From: Haladaptatus sp. R4 | GTDB lineage: Archaea; Halobacteriota; Halobacteria; Halobacteriales; Haladaptataceae | Direction of reading: 5' to 3' | Assembly: GCF_001625445.1 (NCBI RefSeq) | Contig: NZ_LWHG01000011.1 | Span: 744,001 to 808,000, forward strand | Length of the DNA: 64,000 bases | Part shown: piece after piece, positions 53,708 through 63,703 of the stretch | How the letters are laid out: every line of letters begins with the position of its first letter | Position numbering within the stretch: position 1 is the stretch's first letter | Program-made: the position numbers and the translations under genes | Notes under the pieces: generated by a model | Told to the model about the DNA's origin: nothing | What the model saw: the letters and a program-made list of their open reading frames with translations, nothing else | Database searches by the model: none

Positions 53708-54211
53708 CTACTCCTCCCCGGCGTCCAGATATTCCTGCTGTACGGCCACTACTTCCGTCGAATCCTCGCAGTCGGCGTATCTGCGGAGCGGTTCCTCGTT
53801 CAGTTGGAGAAACGTCTCGCCCCATCTGAACTTCGAGAGGATTCGCTCGGCCTGCGCACGTTCGCCGAGGATACAGAGCCCCGCCGCGAACGCCTCCACG
53901 GTGTTCAACCGGAACGGTTTCCCGTAGTTGACGGGGTTCGCGGCGACGAGAAACGGCAGTGCACGGTGCAGTCCCGGCATCTCGAACAGCGCCCGCTCGG
54001 CGCTCTCCCACGAGCAGTCGAGGGCGACGAGCGTGTCCGTTTCGGCGCGGTCCGCGGGCGAGAGCGCCTGCTCCGCGTGCGGATTGAGCACGATGCCGTA
54101 CGGCGTCGCCCGCGCGCTTCGGTGGAGTTCCGTGAGGTCGAACCGGGCGAGCTTCCGGGCCGTACACTTCTTCGGGTCGTCGTCACCCTCGTACCGGACG
54201 TGGAGGTTCAC
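53708..54211 (-). CDS. tsr3: 16S rRNA aminocarboxypropyltransferase Tsr3 (DUF367)
   Basis: The GTG at 54,211 ([18 protein letters not shown]) gives 167 residues; upstream in-frame sequence is not conserved. Signature parts are [43 protein letters not shown] and [19 protein letters not shown]. It adds the acp group to a 16S rRNA uridine using SAM, a ribosome maturation step, which fits rpl40e next door. Confidence 0.93.
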   Translation of the reverse strand: MNLHVRYEGDDDPKKCTARKLARFDLTELHRSARATPYGIVLNPHAEQALSPADRAETDTLVALDCSWESAERALFEMPGLHRALPFLVAANPVNYGKPFRLNTVEAFAAGLCILGERAQAERILSKFRWGETFLQLNEEPLRRYADCEDSTEVVAVQQEYLDAGEE

Positions 54212-54470
54212 TGCCGAACGCTTGGCGTGGCTCGGTAAAAAGTGGCGCGAAGAAAGCCCCGCCGGGGTGTGACAGGCGGAGCGGGGCTGTATGGAAACAG
54301 TATCCTCTTGTCGTACCTGACCGGATTTCACCGGCGACTGAACCAGTGTACACGTACCGTAAAGGCATTTATATGACCCCTATTGTCCCGTCGTGTTTCT
54401 TCCGTCGTCTCCGGAGACAAACGTAGTTTCCGCCGAGGGGCTAAAGAGGGTCCTCCGCGTCTCCCCGCGT

Positions 54471-54797
54471 ATGGACTCCGAAGTGGTCGTTCGCGCCTAC
54501 TACGACGCCATCGACGCACACGACTACGAGACGTTCGCCGGACTGTTCGCGCCGGACGTGGTGCACTACCGCCCCGACCGCACCATCGAAGGCCGGGACA
54601 CGCTCGTCTCGTTCATGCGTGACGACCGACCGAACAAGGAGACGAGCCACGAACTCTCCCGCATCGCCGAAAACGGCGGAACGACGGTTGCCGAGGGTCG
54701 GTTGCTCGACGCCGACGGTGACGTGCTGTTCGCCTTCGAAGACGACTTTTCGCTCACCGACGGCCAAATCACCGAAATCCGCACTCGAACTCGTTAA
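54471..54797 (+). CDS. NTF2/SnoaL-like protein
   Basis: The ATG at 54,471 (MDSEVVVRAYYDAIDAHD) gives 108 residues. The cone-shaped NTF2 fold is recognisable: VRAYYDAIDAHDYETFAGLFAPDVVHYRPD, FEDDFSLTDGQITEIR. It may be a small-molecule isomerase or a binding protein. A TATA-like CTAAAGAG lies about 30 bases upstream (54,441-54,448), which supports this start. Confidence 0.85.
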   Translation: MDSEVVVRAYYDAIDAHDYETFAGLFAPDVVHYRPDRTIEGRDTLVSFMRDDRPNKETSHELSRIAENGGTTVAEGRLLDADGDVLFAFEDDFSLTDGQITEIRTRTR

Positions 54798-54911
54798 TTC
54801 TCCATCTCTCCCGTGAAATATTCCGGAGCGACATGGAAACTGTAATTCCGCGATAGCTGTTTACATATCAACCCGGTCTTATTCGACATTTGGTATCCTG
54901 TTGCATACCGG

Positions 54912-55508
54912 ATGGCATCATCACAAACGACGGACCGAGGCACGCGGAATAGACTCATGGGGACGATAGCGTTACTGGCTATCGTGCTGCTGATCGCGGC
55001 GGCGATCGGGCAGTATCGGTTGTTTTCGTATCTGGCCGCGCTGTTCATCGTGGCGAACTTCGGCGCGGCCGCCATCGAGCGAAACGACGGCGAATTCGAC
55101 CTCGCGCCGTACACCGGGTTGGTAGCCGGTTTGGGCGTGGTTTTCGTCGTCGGGTTCACGGTGATCTGGTCGCAGTGGAACCCGGACGTGACCGAGTACA
55201 CCTACGTTCTCGGACTTCCGGTTTCGACGCTGGCGTACTTCGTCTTCCTCTGGTTGCTTCCGATCCTCGGCGCGCTCTACTACGCGCTCGTCTTCCCGGA
55301 AATCGGGAACGACGACGCGGTAGACGACATCCTGGACGAGGCGCGACGGGTTCAACGACGGGAGCGATTCCCGTTGTCGGTCGCCAGCCCCGACCCCGAT
55401 GGCGGTGTGGGTAACGCCGAGGGGACGCCGTCGGAGAACACGGCGTCCGGAACCCCACAGAGCGCGACCCAGGAGTCGCCGCAGGCCGAAGGAGGGAACC
55501 GGCGATGA
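54912..55508 (+). CDS. Four-helix membrane protein paired with SSS symporter
   Basis: The protein has 198 residues. Four helices cover about 15-150 (IALLAIVLLIAAAIG, LAALFIVANFGAAAI, LVAGLGVVFVVGFTVIW, VSTLAYFVFLWLLPILGALYYALVF), and a charged Glu/Ser/Pro-rich C-terminus follows. Its stop overlaps the symporter start by 4 bases (ATGA). It is probably an accessory subunit, in a role like the small partners of other SSS transporters. No named family is recalled with certainty. Confidence 0.75.
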   Translation: MASSQTTDRGTRNRLMGTIALLAIVLLIAAAIGQYRLFSYLAALFIVANFGAAAIERNDGEFDLAPYTGLVAGLGVVFVVGFTVIWSQWNPDVTEYTYVLGLPVSTLAYFVFLWLLPILGALYYALVFPEIGNDDAVDDILDEARRVQRRERFPLSVASPDPDGGVGNAEGTPSENTASGTPQSATQESPQAEGGNRR

Positions 55509-57073
55509 CGCCCCTTCCGATCCCGCTACAGGAGATTCCGGTCACCGACAGTCCGTACGTCCTCCTGTTCGGCGGGGTCTATCTGCTGATCGTGCTGGGA
55601 ATCGGCGTTTGGGGGTACCTCCGAACGGAGAGCACCGAGGACTTCCTCATCACCGGAAAGAGCATCGGGACGTGGGTGCTCGCGTTGACGGCCTTCTCGG
55701 TCATTCAGTCCGGGTTCGGGTTCGTCGGCGGCCCCGAACTCGTCTACTCGTTCGGGACGACGGCGCTGTGGATTTTCTTCACGGCCCCGCTCGGGTTCAT
55801 CATCACGTGGGTACTCCTCGCCAAGCGAATGCGCCTGTTGGCGGACATCCGCGACGTGTTGACGCTCGCGGACGGGATGTACGTCAGATACGAGAGCGCG
55901 TGGGTTCGCGGACTCACAGCAATCTCCGTCATCGTCGGCGTGATGGCGTACTTGGCGACGAACCTCGCCGCGCTCCAGTACGTCATGCGCGCCATCTTCG
56001 GCCTGTCGGTGATGTGGGGACTGCTCATCGGCGCGTTCATCCTCCTGCTCTACAGCATGCTCGGCGGCATGATCGCTGGCGTCTGGACCGACTTCGTGCA
56101 GGCGATCACGATGATCTTCGGATCGGTGTTCGTCTTCGCCTACGCGCTGTCGTTCGGCGGCGGGATGAGTTCGATTTCGCACAACCTCGCCACCGCCGAC
56201 CCGGCGTTCATCTCGCCGTTCGGCGCGATGGGCGCACCGACCGCGACCATCTTCACGGCGCTCGGGTGGTGGATCCTGTTCTCGGTCGGCGCGGCCGGAC
56301 AGCCACATCTGGTCACCAAGTTCTACATGAGCCGCAACCTCAAGATCCTGCGCTGGGGTGCGCCCATCGCGGCGGCGACGTACGCGATTTCGAGCCTCCT
56401 CGCGTTCTCGACCGGACTGTCGATGCGCGCGATGGTCGAAGCCGGTTCGACCGCCGCCCCGAAGAGCGCCTCCATCGTCGGCCCCGTCTTCGTCCTCAAC
56501 CACACGCCCGGCGCGGTGGCCGGACTGATCCTGGCGGCGCTGCTCGCGGCCATCATGAGCACGAGCGACTCGTTCCTCAACATCGGCGCGGCGGCGGTCT
56601 CCCGCGACATCCCGCGGGCGCTCGGCCGACCCATCGACGACGACAAGACGGAGCTTCGGGTGACGCAGGCCGCGCTGGCCGGTCTCACCGTCGCATCGAC
56701 GCTCATCGTCTTCTACTCGCAGACGCTGGTCGGGATTCTCGGCACCATCGGCTGGGGGTTCTTCGCGGCGGCGTTCTTCGCCATCGCGGCCCTCGGCCTG
56801 AACTGGAAGGGCGCGACGAAGGAGGGTGCGATCGCCGCCATCCTCGGCGGGTTGGCAGTCAACCTGTTCTACAGCGCCGTGCCGCACATCGCCGATACCG
56901 CAGGGCTCTCGGGCGTCAGCGAGTTCATCGGGAGCCTCTACCCGTTCACCGAATCGTTCCCGGTCGGAACGGTGGCGCTGTTGGTCGCCATCGCACTGTT
57001 CGTCGGCGTCTCGCTGATAACGCAGGACAGACGGACCGTCCCGGAGGATATCGCCGTCCTGCTGGAGGGATAG
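55505..57073 (+). CDS. Sodium:solute symporter family transporter
   Basis: The protein has 522 residues with about 13 helices. Typical SSS parts are SIGTWVLALTAFSVIQSGFGFVG, then GMIAGVWTDFVQAITMIFG (the conserved helix with sodium-binding residues), and ALLAAIMSTSDSFLNIGAAAVSRD. It imports an unknown solute with sodium. It is the middle gene of the three-gene cassette with the membrane partner and the 157-residue protein. Confidence 0.92.
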   Translation: MTPLPIPLQEIPVTDSPYVLLFGGVYLLIVLGIGVWGYLRTESTEDFLITGKSIGTWVLALTAFSVIQSGFGFVGGPELVYSFGTTALWIFFTAPLGFIITWVLLAKRMRLLADIRDVLTLADGMYVRYESAWVRGLTAISVIVGVMAYLATNLAALQYVMRAIFGLSVMWGLLIGAFILLLYSMLGGMIAGVWTDFVQAITMIFGSVFVFAYALSFGGGMSSISHNLATADPAFISPFGAMGAPTATIFTALGWWILFSVGAAGQPHLVTKFYMSRNLKILRWGAPIAAATYAISSLLAFSTGLSMRAMVEAGSTAAPKSASIVGPVFVLNHTPGAVAGLILAALLAAIMSTSDSFLNIGAAAVSRDIPRALGRPIDDDKTELRVTQAALAGLTVASTLIVFYSQTLVGILGTIGWGFFAAAFFAIAALGLNWKGATKEGAIAAILGGLAVNLFYSAVPHIADTAGLSGVSEFIGSLYPFTESFPVGTVALLVAIALFVGVSLITQDRRTVPEDIAVLLEG

Positions 57074-57074
57074 A

Positions 57075-57548
57075 ATGAGCATGACAGAGACACGAGACGG
57101 CGAGGACGAAACGCGTATCGCCCACCTCTCGGGGTGGTTCCGTCGGCGACCCACGTCGATGGAGTACTGGGAACTCCTCGTCACGGAGGAGCGTCTCGTC
57201 TGGTGCTTCGTCGGCGAGTCGTTCAAATCGATGCTGTTGCGGGCGGACACCGGCGAACGCGGTCGCGGCGAAATCGAGGATGCGACGCCGGACCGGGCGC
57301 TGTCGCTCGACGAGCGGAACTTCGCCGTTCCGCTCGACTCGCTGGAATCGGTTCGGCTACGAGACGGCACCCTGTTTCGGCGAGCGAAGTTGGTGGTGAC
57401 GTGGAAAGAGAACGACGAGGCCGACTCGTACGAACTGTACGCGACGAAGACGGCCGATTCGCAGGTTGACGACGTCGAAGCGCTCGCGGACGACCCGCGA
57501 CTCTCGCACGTCGATGTCGGCGTCGAGACGACGGACGGGTTGTTCTGA
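57075..57548 (+). CDS. Unknown protein of symporter cassette
   Basis: The protein has 157 residues and begins two bases after the symporter stop. It is soluble and rather acidic. A PH-like beta pattern is visible (YWELLVTEERLVWCFVGES, FAVPLDSLESVRLRDG, KLVVTWKENDEADSYELYA). No membrane helix is seen. No family is recognised. The tight spacing to the symporter suggests a regulatory or cytoplasmic partner. Confidence 0.7.
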   Translation: MSMTETRDGEDETRIAHLSGWFRRRPTSMEYWELLVTEERLVWCFVGESFKSMLLRADTGERGRGEIEDATPDRALSLDERNFAVPLDSLESVRLRDGTLFRRAKLVVTWKENDEADSYELYATKTADSQVDDVEALADDPRLSHVDVGVETTDGLF

Positions 57549-57574
57549 TTTCGGTCGCGTTTCTGTTTTTCCGG

Positions 57575-58312
57575 TTACTTGCCGATCAGCGCGTCCTCGG
57601 AATCGACCTCGGGGAGGACACTGACGACGCGTTCGAGGAGTTTCCCCTCGGCACGTCGCAGGTTGTTCGAGGTCGCCGTCTTCGAGATATCGAACTCGTC
57701 GGCCAACATGCCGAGCGTCGCGCGCCGGGGTGTCTGAAAGTATCCCCCTTCGACGGCTTTCGTGAGCGTATCGCGCTCCGTTTCGGAGAGTTCCCGACAG
57801 CCGTCGATGACGTTTTTCGCCGCGCCGAGGTGCTGGATCACGTCGAGGTACTCCTCGAACGACGTGGCGTTTCGACTCTCGACGCGGACGTCGTTCCCGT
57901 CTTCCAACTCCGAGAGGGCGTTGTCCGTGTTGTCGGCGGTGTCGAACCCGACGCTCCACAGTTCGCTCCCGTCGCGGATCTGAAACGGCCCGGTGATGTA
58001 GCCGTCGTGTTCGCGGATCGTTCGCATCGCGTTCGTCTGGCCGATGAAGGACTTGATGACTGCCGTGTCACCCCGCCGCGAGAGCAGTTCGAACTCCAGC
58101 ATTCGGTCGTGTTCCTGGAGCGCGCCGAGGCCGTTCGTCAGCGCCCCCCGGTCGTCCCCCTGCACGAGAATCCTCGTCTCCAACTTCTGCTTGGCGGTGT
58201 TGAAGTCCCAGTGCATGGTGTGAAACGAGACGTCCGTCTCGTCCGTCACGTCGATGTACGGACAGTCGTACTGCACCATGTCCATCGTTACCGAAATCAT
58301 AATCCAACTCAT
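57575..58312 (-). CDS. Bat-type HTH_10 transcription regulator
   Basis: The protein has 245 residues. The N-terminal half is a Bat-like sensor with beta strands (DCPYIDVTDETDVSFHT). The C-terminal HTH_10 has ELSETERDTLTKAVEGGYFQTPRRATLGMLADEFDISKTATSNNLRRAE. This is the bacterioopsin-activator family. It is convergent with the symporter cassette and has its own promoter at 58,345. Confidence 0.88.
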   Translation of the reverse strand: MSWIMISVTMDMVQYDCPYIDVTDETDVSFHTMHWDFNTAKQKLETRILVQGDDRGALTNGLGALQEHDRMLEFELLSRRGDTAVIKSFIGQTNAMRTIREHDGYITGPFQIRDGSELWSVGFDTADNTDNALSELEDGNDVRVESRNATSFEEYLDVIQHLGAAKNVIDGCRELSETERDTLTKAVEGGYFQTPRRATLGMLADEFDISKTATSNNLRRAEGKLLERVVSVLPEVDSEDALIGK

Positions 58313-58344
58313 CGTTCATTATGGAAATAGATGGCGGAACCCAT

Positions 58345-58358
58345 CTTTTTTAAGTAAT
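58345..58358 (-). promoter_or_regulatory. TATA-like element of the Bat-type regulator
   Basis: On the minus strand, CTTAAAAAAG lies about 35-45 bases upstream of the ATG at 58,312, in the gap between two minus-strand genes. Confidence 0.45.
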
Positions 58359-58393
58359 TCTACAATGAGAATGTAATCTCGGGAGGGTCTCCC

Positions 58394-59811
58394 CTATTTG
58401 TCGAGTTTCCCATGAAGGACTTTCGCCGCCGTGAGTATCGGGTCCCAGACGGGACCGAACGGCGGTGCGTACGCCAGATCGAGGTACTCGACCTCCTCGA
58501 CGGTCAGTTCGGCGTGGAGCGCGGTCGCCGCTGTATTGATTCGCTGTGCGACCCCCTCGTGACCGACCATACTCGCGCCGAGGAGGCGACCGGACTCGCG
58601 GTCGGCGGTCAACCGAACCGTTATCGGCGACCCGCCGGGGTAGTAGTGTGCCCGTGATTCCTGCTCGATGACCTGCGAAACGGGGTCGAACCCGGCGGCT
58701 TCGGCTATCTCGTGGTCGATGATACCCGTCCGGGCGACTTCGAGTCGAACGCCTTCACGACCGCCGTCCCGACGATGTCCCCGACGGGTGTCGGTTCTCC
58801 CGTCACCGTTTGCCCGATTGCCCGTCCTGCCCGGTTCGCGGTCAACGCGAGCGGAACGTAGTCCGGCGACCCCGTCACGGCGTTGCGCGCTTCGGCGCAG
58901 TCGCCCGCCGCGAAGACGTGGTCGTCGTTCGTCCGTCCGTACTCGTCGGTCGCGATTGCACCCGTCTCGCCCGATTCGATCCCGTTCTCTTCCGCGAGTT
59001 CGGCGTTCGGTGCGATGCCGGTCGCCACCAGCACCACGTCCACCGGAACCTGTTCACCACCCGCTTCGATTCCGGTGACGCGACCGTCATCGCCGACGAT
59101 GCGTTCGACCGTCGTGTCGAGGGAGAGGGAGACACCGTTCGATTCGAGGTGGTCTTCGACTTCCTCGGCGACGTCCGCCCCGAAGGGGGCGAGCACGTGC
59201 GGTAACATCTCGAAGACGGAGACGTCCAGACCACGGGCGTCGAACGCTTCGGCCATCTCCAGGCCGATGTAGCCGCCACCGATGATGCCGACGGCGGGGG
59301 ACGTCGCGGCGAGGTACTCGTGCACCTGTGCCCCGTACCCTTCGCGGAATTCGTCGCCCGGTACTCCCGCCGCTGGCGCGAGGGCGCGTTTGACGGTCGC
59401 CGCCGACTCCATGCCGTGAAGCGTGAACACGCCGTCCAACTCCGCACCGTCGATGGGCGGGACGACCGCCCGCGCCCCGGTCGCGACGAGCAGGTCGTCG
59501 TACGACTGTTCGATCCGCTCACCGTCGTGGACGGCCGTGACCGTCATCCTGCTCCGGTCGATATCGACGACCTCGTGGTTCTGCCGCAGATCGATGCCGC
59601 GTTCCGCGACCGCCTCCGGAGTGAGCGTGACGAGGTCGTCCAACGACTCGATGTCGTCTTTCACGTAGTACGGAAGCCCACAGGCACCGTAAGAAACCCA
59701 CTCCCCCTTCTCGAAGACGACGACTTCGAGGTCGGGGTCGTCCCGCTTTGCCTTGCTCGCGGCGCTCATTCCCGCAGCGTCACCACCGATGACGACGAAC
59801 GTTTTCCCCAT
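58394..59811 (-). CDS. NADH oxidase/CoA-disulfide reductase family flavoprotein (frame change near 58,744)
   Basis: The ATG at 59,811 (MGKTFVVIGGDAAGMSAAS) opens the FAD-binding part. The redox cysteine is in WVSYGACGLPYYVKDD. The NAD(P)H motif is VGIIGGGYIGLEMAEAFD. Near 58,744 one base is missing: the frame VVKAFD continues in the other frame and then the conserved C-terminal dimerisation domain (RLLGASMVGHEGVAQRINT, YAPPFGPVWDPILTAAKV) to 58,394. The corrected size is about 472 residues. It reduces CoA disulfide, or oxygen or peroxide, using NAD(P)H. Confidence 0.88.
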
Positions 59812-59881
59812 ACGGGACACTTGGACGGTGACGGCTAAAACAGTATTGCACAAATCGAACAATACGAATTGGTCGAACGGC

Positions 59882-61237
59882 TCAGTCCCGCTCGCCCGAT
59901 CCGAGGGCACTCTCGCCGACGGGGTCGTGACCCTCGATGACTTCCGTGCCGCCCATGTACGGGCGGAGCGCTTCGGGCACCGTGACGGTGCCGTCGTCGT
60001 TCTGGTAGTATTCGAGGATGGCGACCATCACGCGCGGGAGCGCGAGGCCCGAGGCGTTCAGCGTGTGGAGGTATTCGGCCGATTCGTGGCGCTCGGGCCG
60101 GTAGCGAAGCCCTGCCCGCCGCGCTTGGAAATCCTCGAAGTTCGACGCCGTCGAGACTTCGAGCCAGCGGCCGCCCGCTTCCGGTCCGTCTTCCATGTCG
60201 TCGCCGGGTGCCCACACTTCGAGGTCGATCTGTTTGGTCGCCTTGAAGCCGAGGTCGCCCGTACAGAGTTCGAGAACCCGATACGGGAGTTCGAGGCGTC
60301 GCAGGACCTCTTCGGCCTCGTCCAGGAGCGCATCGAGGCGGTCGTAGCTCGTTTCGGGTTCGACGAAGTTGACCATCTCGACCTTGTTGAACTGGTGGAC
60401 GCGCACGATGCCGCGGGTCTCGGTTCCGTGCTCACCGGCTTCGCGCCGGAAGTTCGGCGTGTACGCCTGATGTTTCAGCGGCAGGTCGTCGCGCAGGAGG
60501 ATGTCCCCGGCGTACATGTTCGTCACCGGAACCTCGGCGGTCGGGCAGAGCCAGAGGTCCTCGCCCTCGATCTTGTACGCGTCCTCGGCAAACTTCGGCA
60601 GTTGGCCCGTCCCCGTCATCGAGTCGCTGTTGATCGGGATCGGCGGGAAGATGTCCACGTACTCCTGTTCGCGGTGGACGTCCAGCATGAACTGCATGAT
60701 GGCGTGTTCGAGCCGTGCGCCGTCGCCCTTCAGGAAGTAAAAACCGCTTCCGGTCGTCTTGGCCGCCCGCTCCTCGTCGATGATGTCGAGTTCCTCACCG
60801 AGGTCGTAGTGGGGCACCACGTCGGCGGGCAACTCGCGCAGGTTCTCGAACCCTTCCCGGCGGACCTCCACGTTGTCGTCCTCGTCGGCCCCGATGGGGA
60901 CGCTTTCGTGCGGAACGTTCGGGATTTCGAGGCTTCGTTCTTCGAGTTCCTCCTCCAGTTCGCTCGCACGCTCCTCGATTTCCTCCAGATCCGCCTTCAG
61001 CGCACTCGAACGTTCGATGGCTTCCTGTGCTTCCTCCTCCTTGCCTTCCTGCTTGAGTTCGCCGATGCTGCGGCTGACCTCGTTTCGCTCGTGGCGGAGG
61101 TCGTCGCCCTGCGATTTGAGTTCACGCCACTCGGCGTCCAACTCCAGAAATCCGTCCAGATCAACGTCGTCACCTCGGTGTTCGAGACCCTCCCGTACTT
61201 CGTCCGGGTGTTCCCGAATGTACTTCCTGTCGAGCAT
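59882..61237 (-). CDS. serS: Seryl-tRNA synthetase
   Basis: The ATG at 61,237 (MLDRKYIREHPDEVREGL) gives 451 residues. The first 110 are the tRNA-binding coiled coil (ELKQEGKEEEAQEAIERSSAL). The class II core has motif 2 GIVRVHQFNKVEMVNFV and motif 3 LALPRVMVAILEYYQ. VSTASNFEDFQARRAGLRY is the serine-site region. It is a canonical bacterial-like SerRS of haloarchaea. Confidence 0.96.
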   Translation of the reverse strand: MLDRKYIREHPDEVREGLEHRGDDVDLDGFLELDAEWRELKSQGDDLRHERNEVSRSIGELKQEGKEEEAQEAIERSSALKADLEEIEERASELEEELEERSLEIPNVPHESVPIGADEDDNVEVRREGFENLRELPADVVPHYDLGEELDIIDEERAAKTTGSGFYFLKGDGARLEHAIMQFMLDVHREQEYVDIFPPIPINSDSMTGTGQLPKFAEDAYKIEGEDLWLCPTAEVPVTNMYAGDILLRDDLPLKHQAYTPNFRREAGEHGTETRGIVRVHQFNKVEMVNFVEPETSYDRLDALLDEAEEVLRRLELPYRVLELCTGDLGFKATKQIDLEVWAPGDDMEDGPEAGGRWLEVSTASNFEDFQARRAGLRYRPERHESAEYLHTLNASGLALPRVMVAILEYYQNDDGTVTVPEALRPYMGGTEVIEGHDPVGESALGSGERD

Positions 61238-61369
61238 TCCTGTCTCGGGTTTCAACACCCCTGCAAAAAACCGTGTCGCTATCGAGGGATACTGTGACAC
61301 TGTCGGCGACGGGAGATATCGGATCGTTTCGATCCGTCGGCCCGGAAGGTAGTGCGAGTAACGACTACG

Positions 61370-61795
61370 CTATTTCCGAGAGACCACCCACAAGATCACG
61401 CCGAGTCCGACGAGCAGCAGTGCGTACGAACCGGCGGCGATTGCGGCGTCGGTCGTCGTCGCATACCCGTCCATCTGAAAGGTGATAACCTTCCGAACGA
61501 GCGCGATGAGTCCGGCGTACACGGTCGCCCGGACGACCCCGACTTCGCCCTCCGACTCGATGTAGGCGATGATCGTTCGATAAATCTCGGCGACGATGAA
61601 CAACAGGAGGATCACGTCAATGAGTTCGAGCAGCGTTCGCGGATCGGTCGCACGTCCGGCACGGAGAAACGAGAAGGCGAGAAACCCGAAATCCAGGAGA
61701 CCGACGACGAACAAGCCGACGAGCAGATAGGCGGCGACGAGTTCCGCGATGCGCATCACCGACTCCGAGTAGGCGACGGCCTCATCGATATCCAT
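61370..61795 (-). CDS. PsiE-like membrane protein
   Basis: The ATG at 61,795 (MDIDEAVAYSESVMRI) gives 141 residues; an ATG at 61,840 is possible. Four helices are seen (ELVAAYLLVGLFVVGLLDFG, LLELIDVILLLFIVAEIYRT, VVRATVYAGLIALVRKVITF, AIAAGSYALLLVGLGVILWV). The order and length fit the phosphate-starvation-inducible PsiE family. The function is unclear. It is convergent with neither neighbour and is likely monocistronic. Confidence 0.75.
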   Translation of the reverse strand: MDIDEAVAYSESVMRIAELVAAYLLVGLFVVGLLDFGFLAFSFLRAGRATDPRTLLELIDVILLLFIVAEIYRTIIAYIESEGEVGVVRATVYAGLIALVRKVITFQMDGYATTTDAAIAAGSYALLLVGLGVILWVVSRK

Positions 61796-61933
61796 GTGGT
61801 CCGTGCGATTGCCACCACCGTAGAATTTCCGCCGAAACATCACTTCGTGGTGTAACCCTCCGCGGTATCGCCGACCCACGACGATCGTTCGGTCACACGA
61901 TCGTTTTTACCGCCGCTCCGCGTAGTATCGCGC

Positions 61934-62892
61934 ATGAACGACCCCGACATCACGCCCGCCGTCACCGCCGCCGCGGACGATATCTCCGAGATGGAGATCC
62001 GCGGGGCGGCGACCATCGCGGACGCGGCAGCGGCCGCCATCAGCGAGCAGGCGCAGGCCAGCGAGGCCGACACGCCGGACGCGTTTCGAGCGGAAATCCG
62101 GGCCGCCGCGCGACGACTCCACGAAACCCGACCGACCGCGGTGAGCCTTCCGAACGCGCTGCGCTACGTGTTGCACGGGATGAAAGGGGATACCGTCGAG
62201 GAACTGCGCGCGAGCGTCATGGCGACCGTTGAGGAGTTCCGATTGGACCTCGACCAGGCGCAGGACAACCTCGGTCAGATCGGCGCGAACCGCCTCCGCG
62301 ACGGCGACACCATCATGACCCACTGCCACTCGACGGATGCGCTCTCCTGCGTGCGAAAGGCGTTGGACGACGGCAAGGAGATAAGCGCCATCGTCAAGGA
62401 GACCCGACCGCGAAAACAGGGTCACATCACCGCCCGCCAACTCCGGGACTGGGACGTTCCGGTCACGCTCATCGTGGACAACGCGGCCCGCCGGTATCTG
62501 GACGACACCGACCACGTCCTCGTCGGCGCGGACTCCATCGCCGCCGACGGGAGCGTCATCAACAAGATCGGAACCTCGGGGCTGGCCGTGAACGCCCGCG
62601 AACGCGCGTTCCGATCATGGTCGCGGCGCAAACCCTGAAGCTTCATCCGGGGACGATGACGGGCCACACCGTGGAAATCGAGATGCGCGACGAACGCGAG
62701 ATTCTCCCCGACGTCGAGCGCGACGACGTGGGCAACGTCCGCGTCGAAAACCCCGCGTTCGACGTGACACCGCCGCGCTACGTGGACGCAATCGTGACCG
62801 AACGAGGACAGTTCCCGCCCGAGAGCATCGTGACGCTGATGCGGGAGATGTTCGGGGACCAACAGAAGGGTGAACCGTGGGACGAACGATAG
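61934..62892 (+). CDS. Ribose 1,5-bisphosphate isomerase (frame change near 62,606)
   Basis: It belongs to the eIF2B-like family of about 319 residues, the usual size. N-terminal SEMEIRGAATIADAAAAAI, the central NRLRDGDTIMTHCHSTDAL with the catalytic Cys, and VIVKETRPRKQGH are clear. Near 62,606 one base is missing: NARER continues after restoration as GVPIMVAAQTLKLHPGTMTG, then DVTPPRYVDAIVTERGQF to the stop at 62,892. It acts in AMP degradation via ribose 1,5-bisphosphate. Confidence 0.9.
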
Positions 62893-62940
62893 CGGTGCCC
62901 AAGTCGTTAAGCCAGTAGAAACGAGATACGGGACAGTATC

Positions 62941-63612
62941 ATGGCGGTCGTTGCCGAACTCACCCTGAAACCGTTCGACTTCCCGCTGGGAAAACTCCTC
63001 ACCGCTGGCGCGCGGATCCACATCGAATTCGAACGAATCGTCCCCGTCGGACCGCGTGTCGTCCCGGTTTTCTGGGCGTGGGGGGACGATTTGCCCGATT
63101 TCGAAGAGCGAGTGCGGGCCGGGTCGTACGTCAACGACCTCACGGAACTCGACCGCGTCGACGACCGCGTCCTCTATCTCATGGACTGGGAGATTCCCGA
63201 CGAAGCGTTCCTCGAAGGACTTCAGGAAACGAACGGCATCATCAGGTCCGCGGAGGGATACGACGGCGAGGATTGGTCGTTCGAACTGCTCTTTCCCTCG
63301 TACGATGATCTGTCCGAGTTCCACAACTACAGTCTAGAAAACGACATCGAGTACACCCTCGGGCGGATCTATACCCTTCGGGAGGCGGGGAAGAACCAGC
63401 TTTCCTTGTCGCTCACCGAGAACCAGCGGGAAGCGTTGCTCCTCGCGCTACAGCGCGGTTATTTCTCCACGCCGAGTCGTGTAACGCTCGATGAGTTGGC
63501 GGCGGAACTGGATATCAGCCAGCAGGCGCTCTCCGAGCGTATTCGACGCGGAAACGAATCGCTCCTCGAACAGACGCTCCTCGATCCCGAGAGCGACGAC
63601 AAACGTGAATGA
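62941..63612 (+). CDS. Bat-type HTH_10 transcription regulator
   Basis: The protein has 223 residues. The N-terminal half is a beta-rich sensor (FDFPLGKLLTAGARIHIEFE, VYINDLTEL-like region). The C-terminal HTH_10 part has LTENQREALLLALQRGYFSTPSRVTLDELAAELDISQQALSERIRRGNESLLEQ. It resembles the regulator at 57,575-58,312, with a shared HTH architecture but a different sensor part. It is transcribed in the same direction as the isomerase gene, 48 bases away. Confidence 0.88.
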   Translation: MAVVAELTLKPFDFPLGKLLTAGARIHIEFERIVPVGPRVVPVFWAWGDDLPDFEERVRAGSYVNDLTELDRVDDRVLYLMDWEIPDEAFLEGLQETNGIIRSAEGYDGEDWSFELLFPSYDDLSEFHNYSLENDIEYTLGRIYTLREAGKNQLSLSLTENQREALLLALQRGYFSTPSRVTLDELAAELDISQQALSERIRRGNESLLEQTLLDPESDDKRE

Positions 63613-63703
63613 CCTGTCACCTCCGCCTCCACTTATAAATGCCCAGTTCGAACAACCTTATTTTTGAATTTGGTGCGTCCAGTATCCCCCGAACGGATCC
63701 GAA

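Noticed and set aside
59882-59910. Upstream start for the NADH oxidase family gene at 59,910
   Set aside because: The added residues overlap the serS end and lack conservation. The ATG at 59,811 directly begins the FAD-binding strand.
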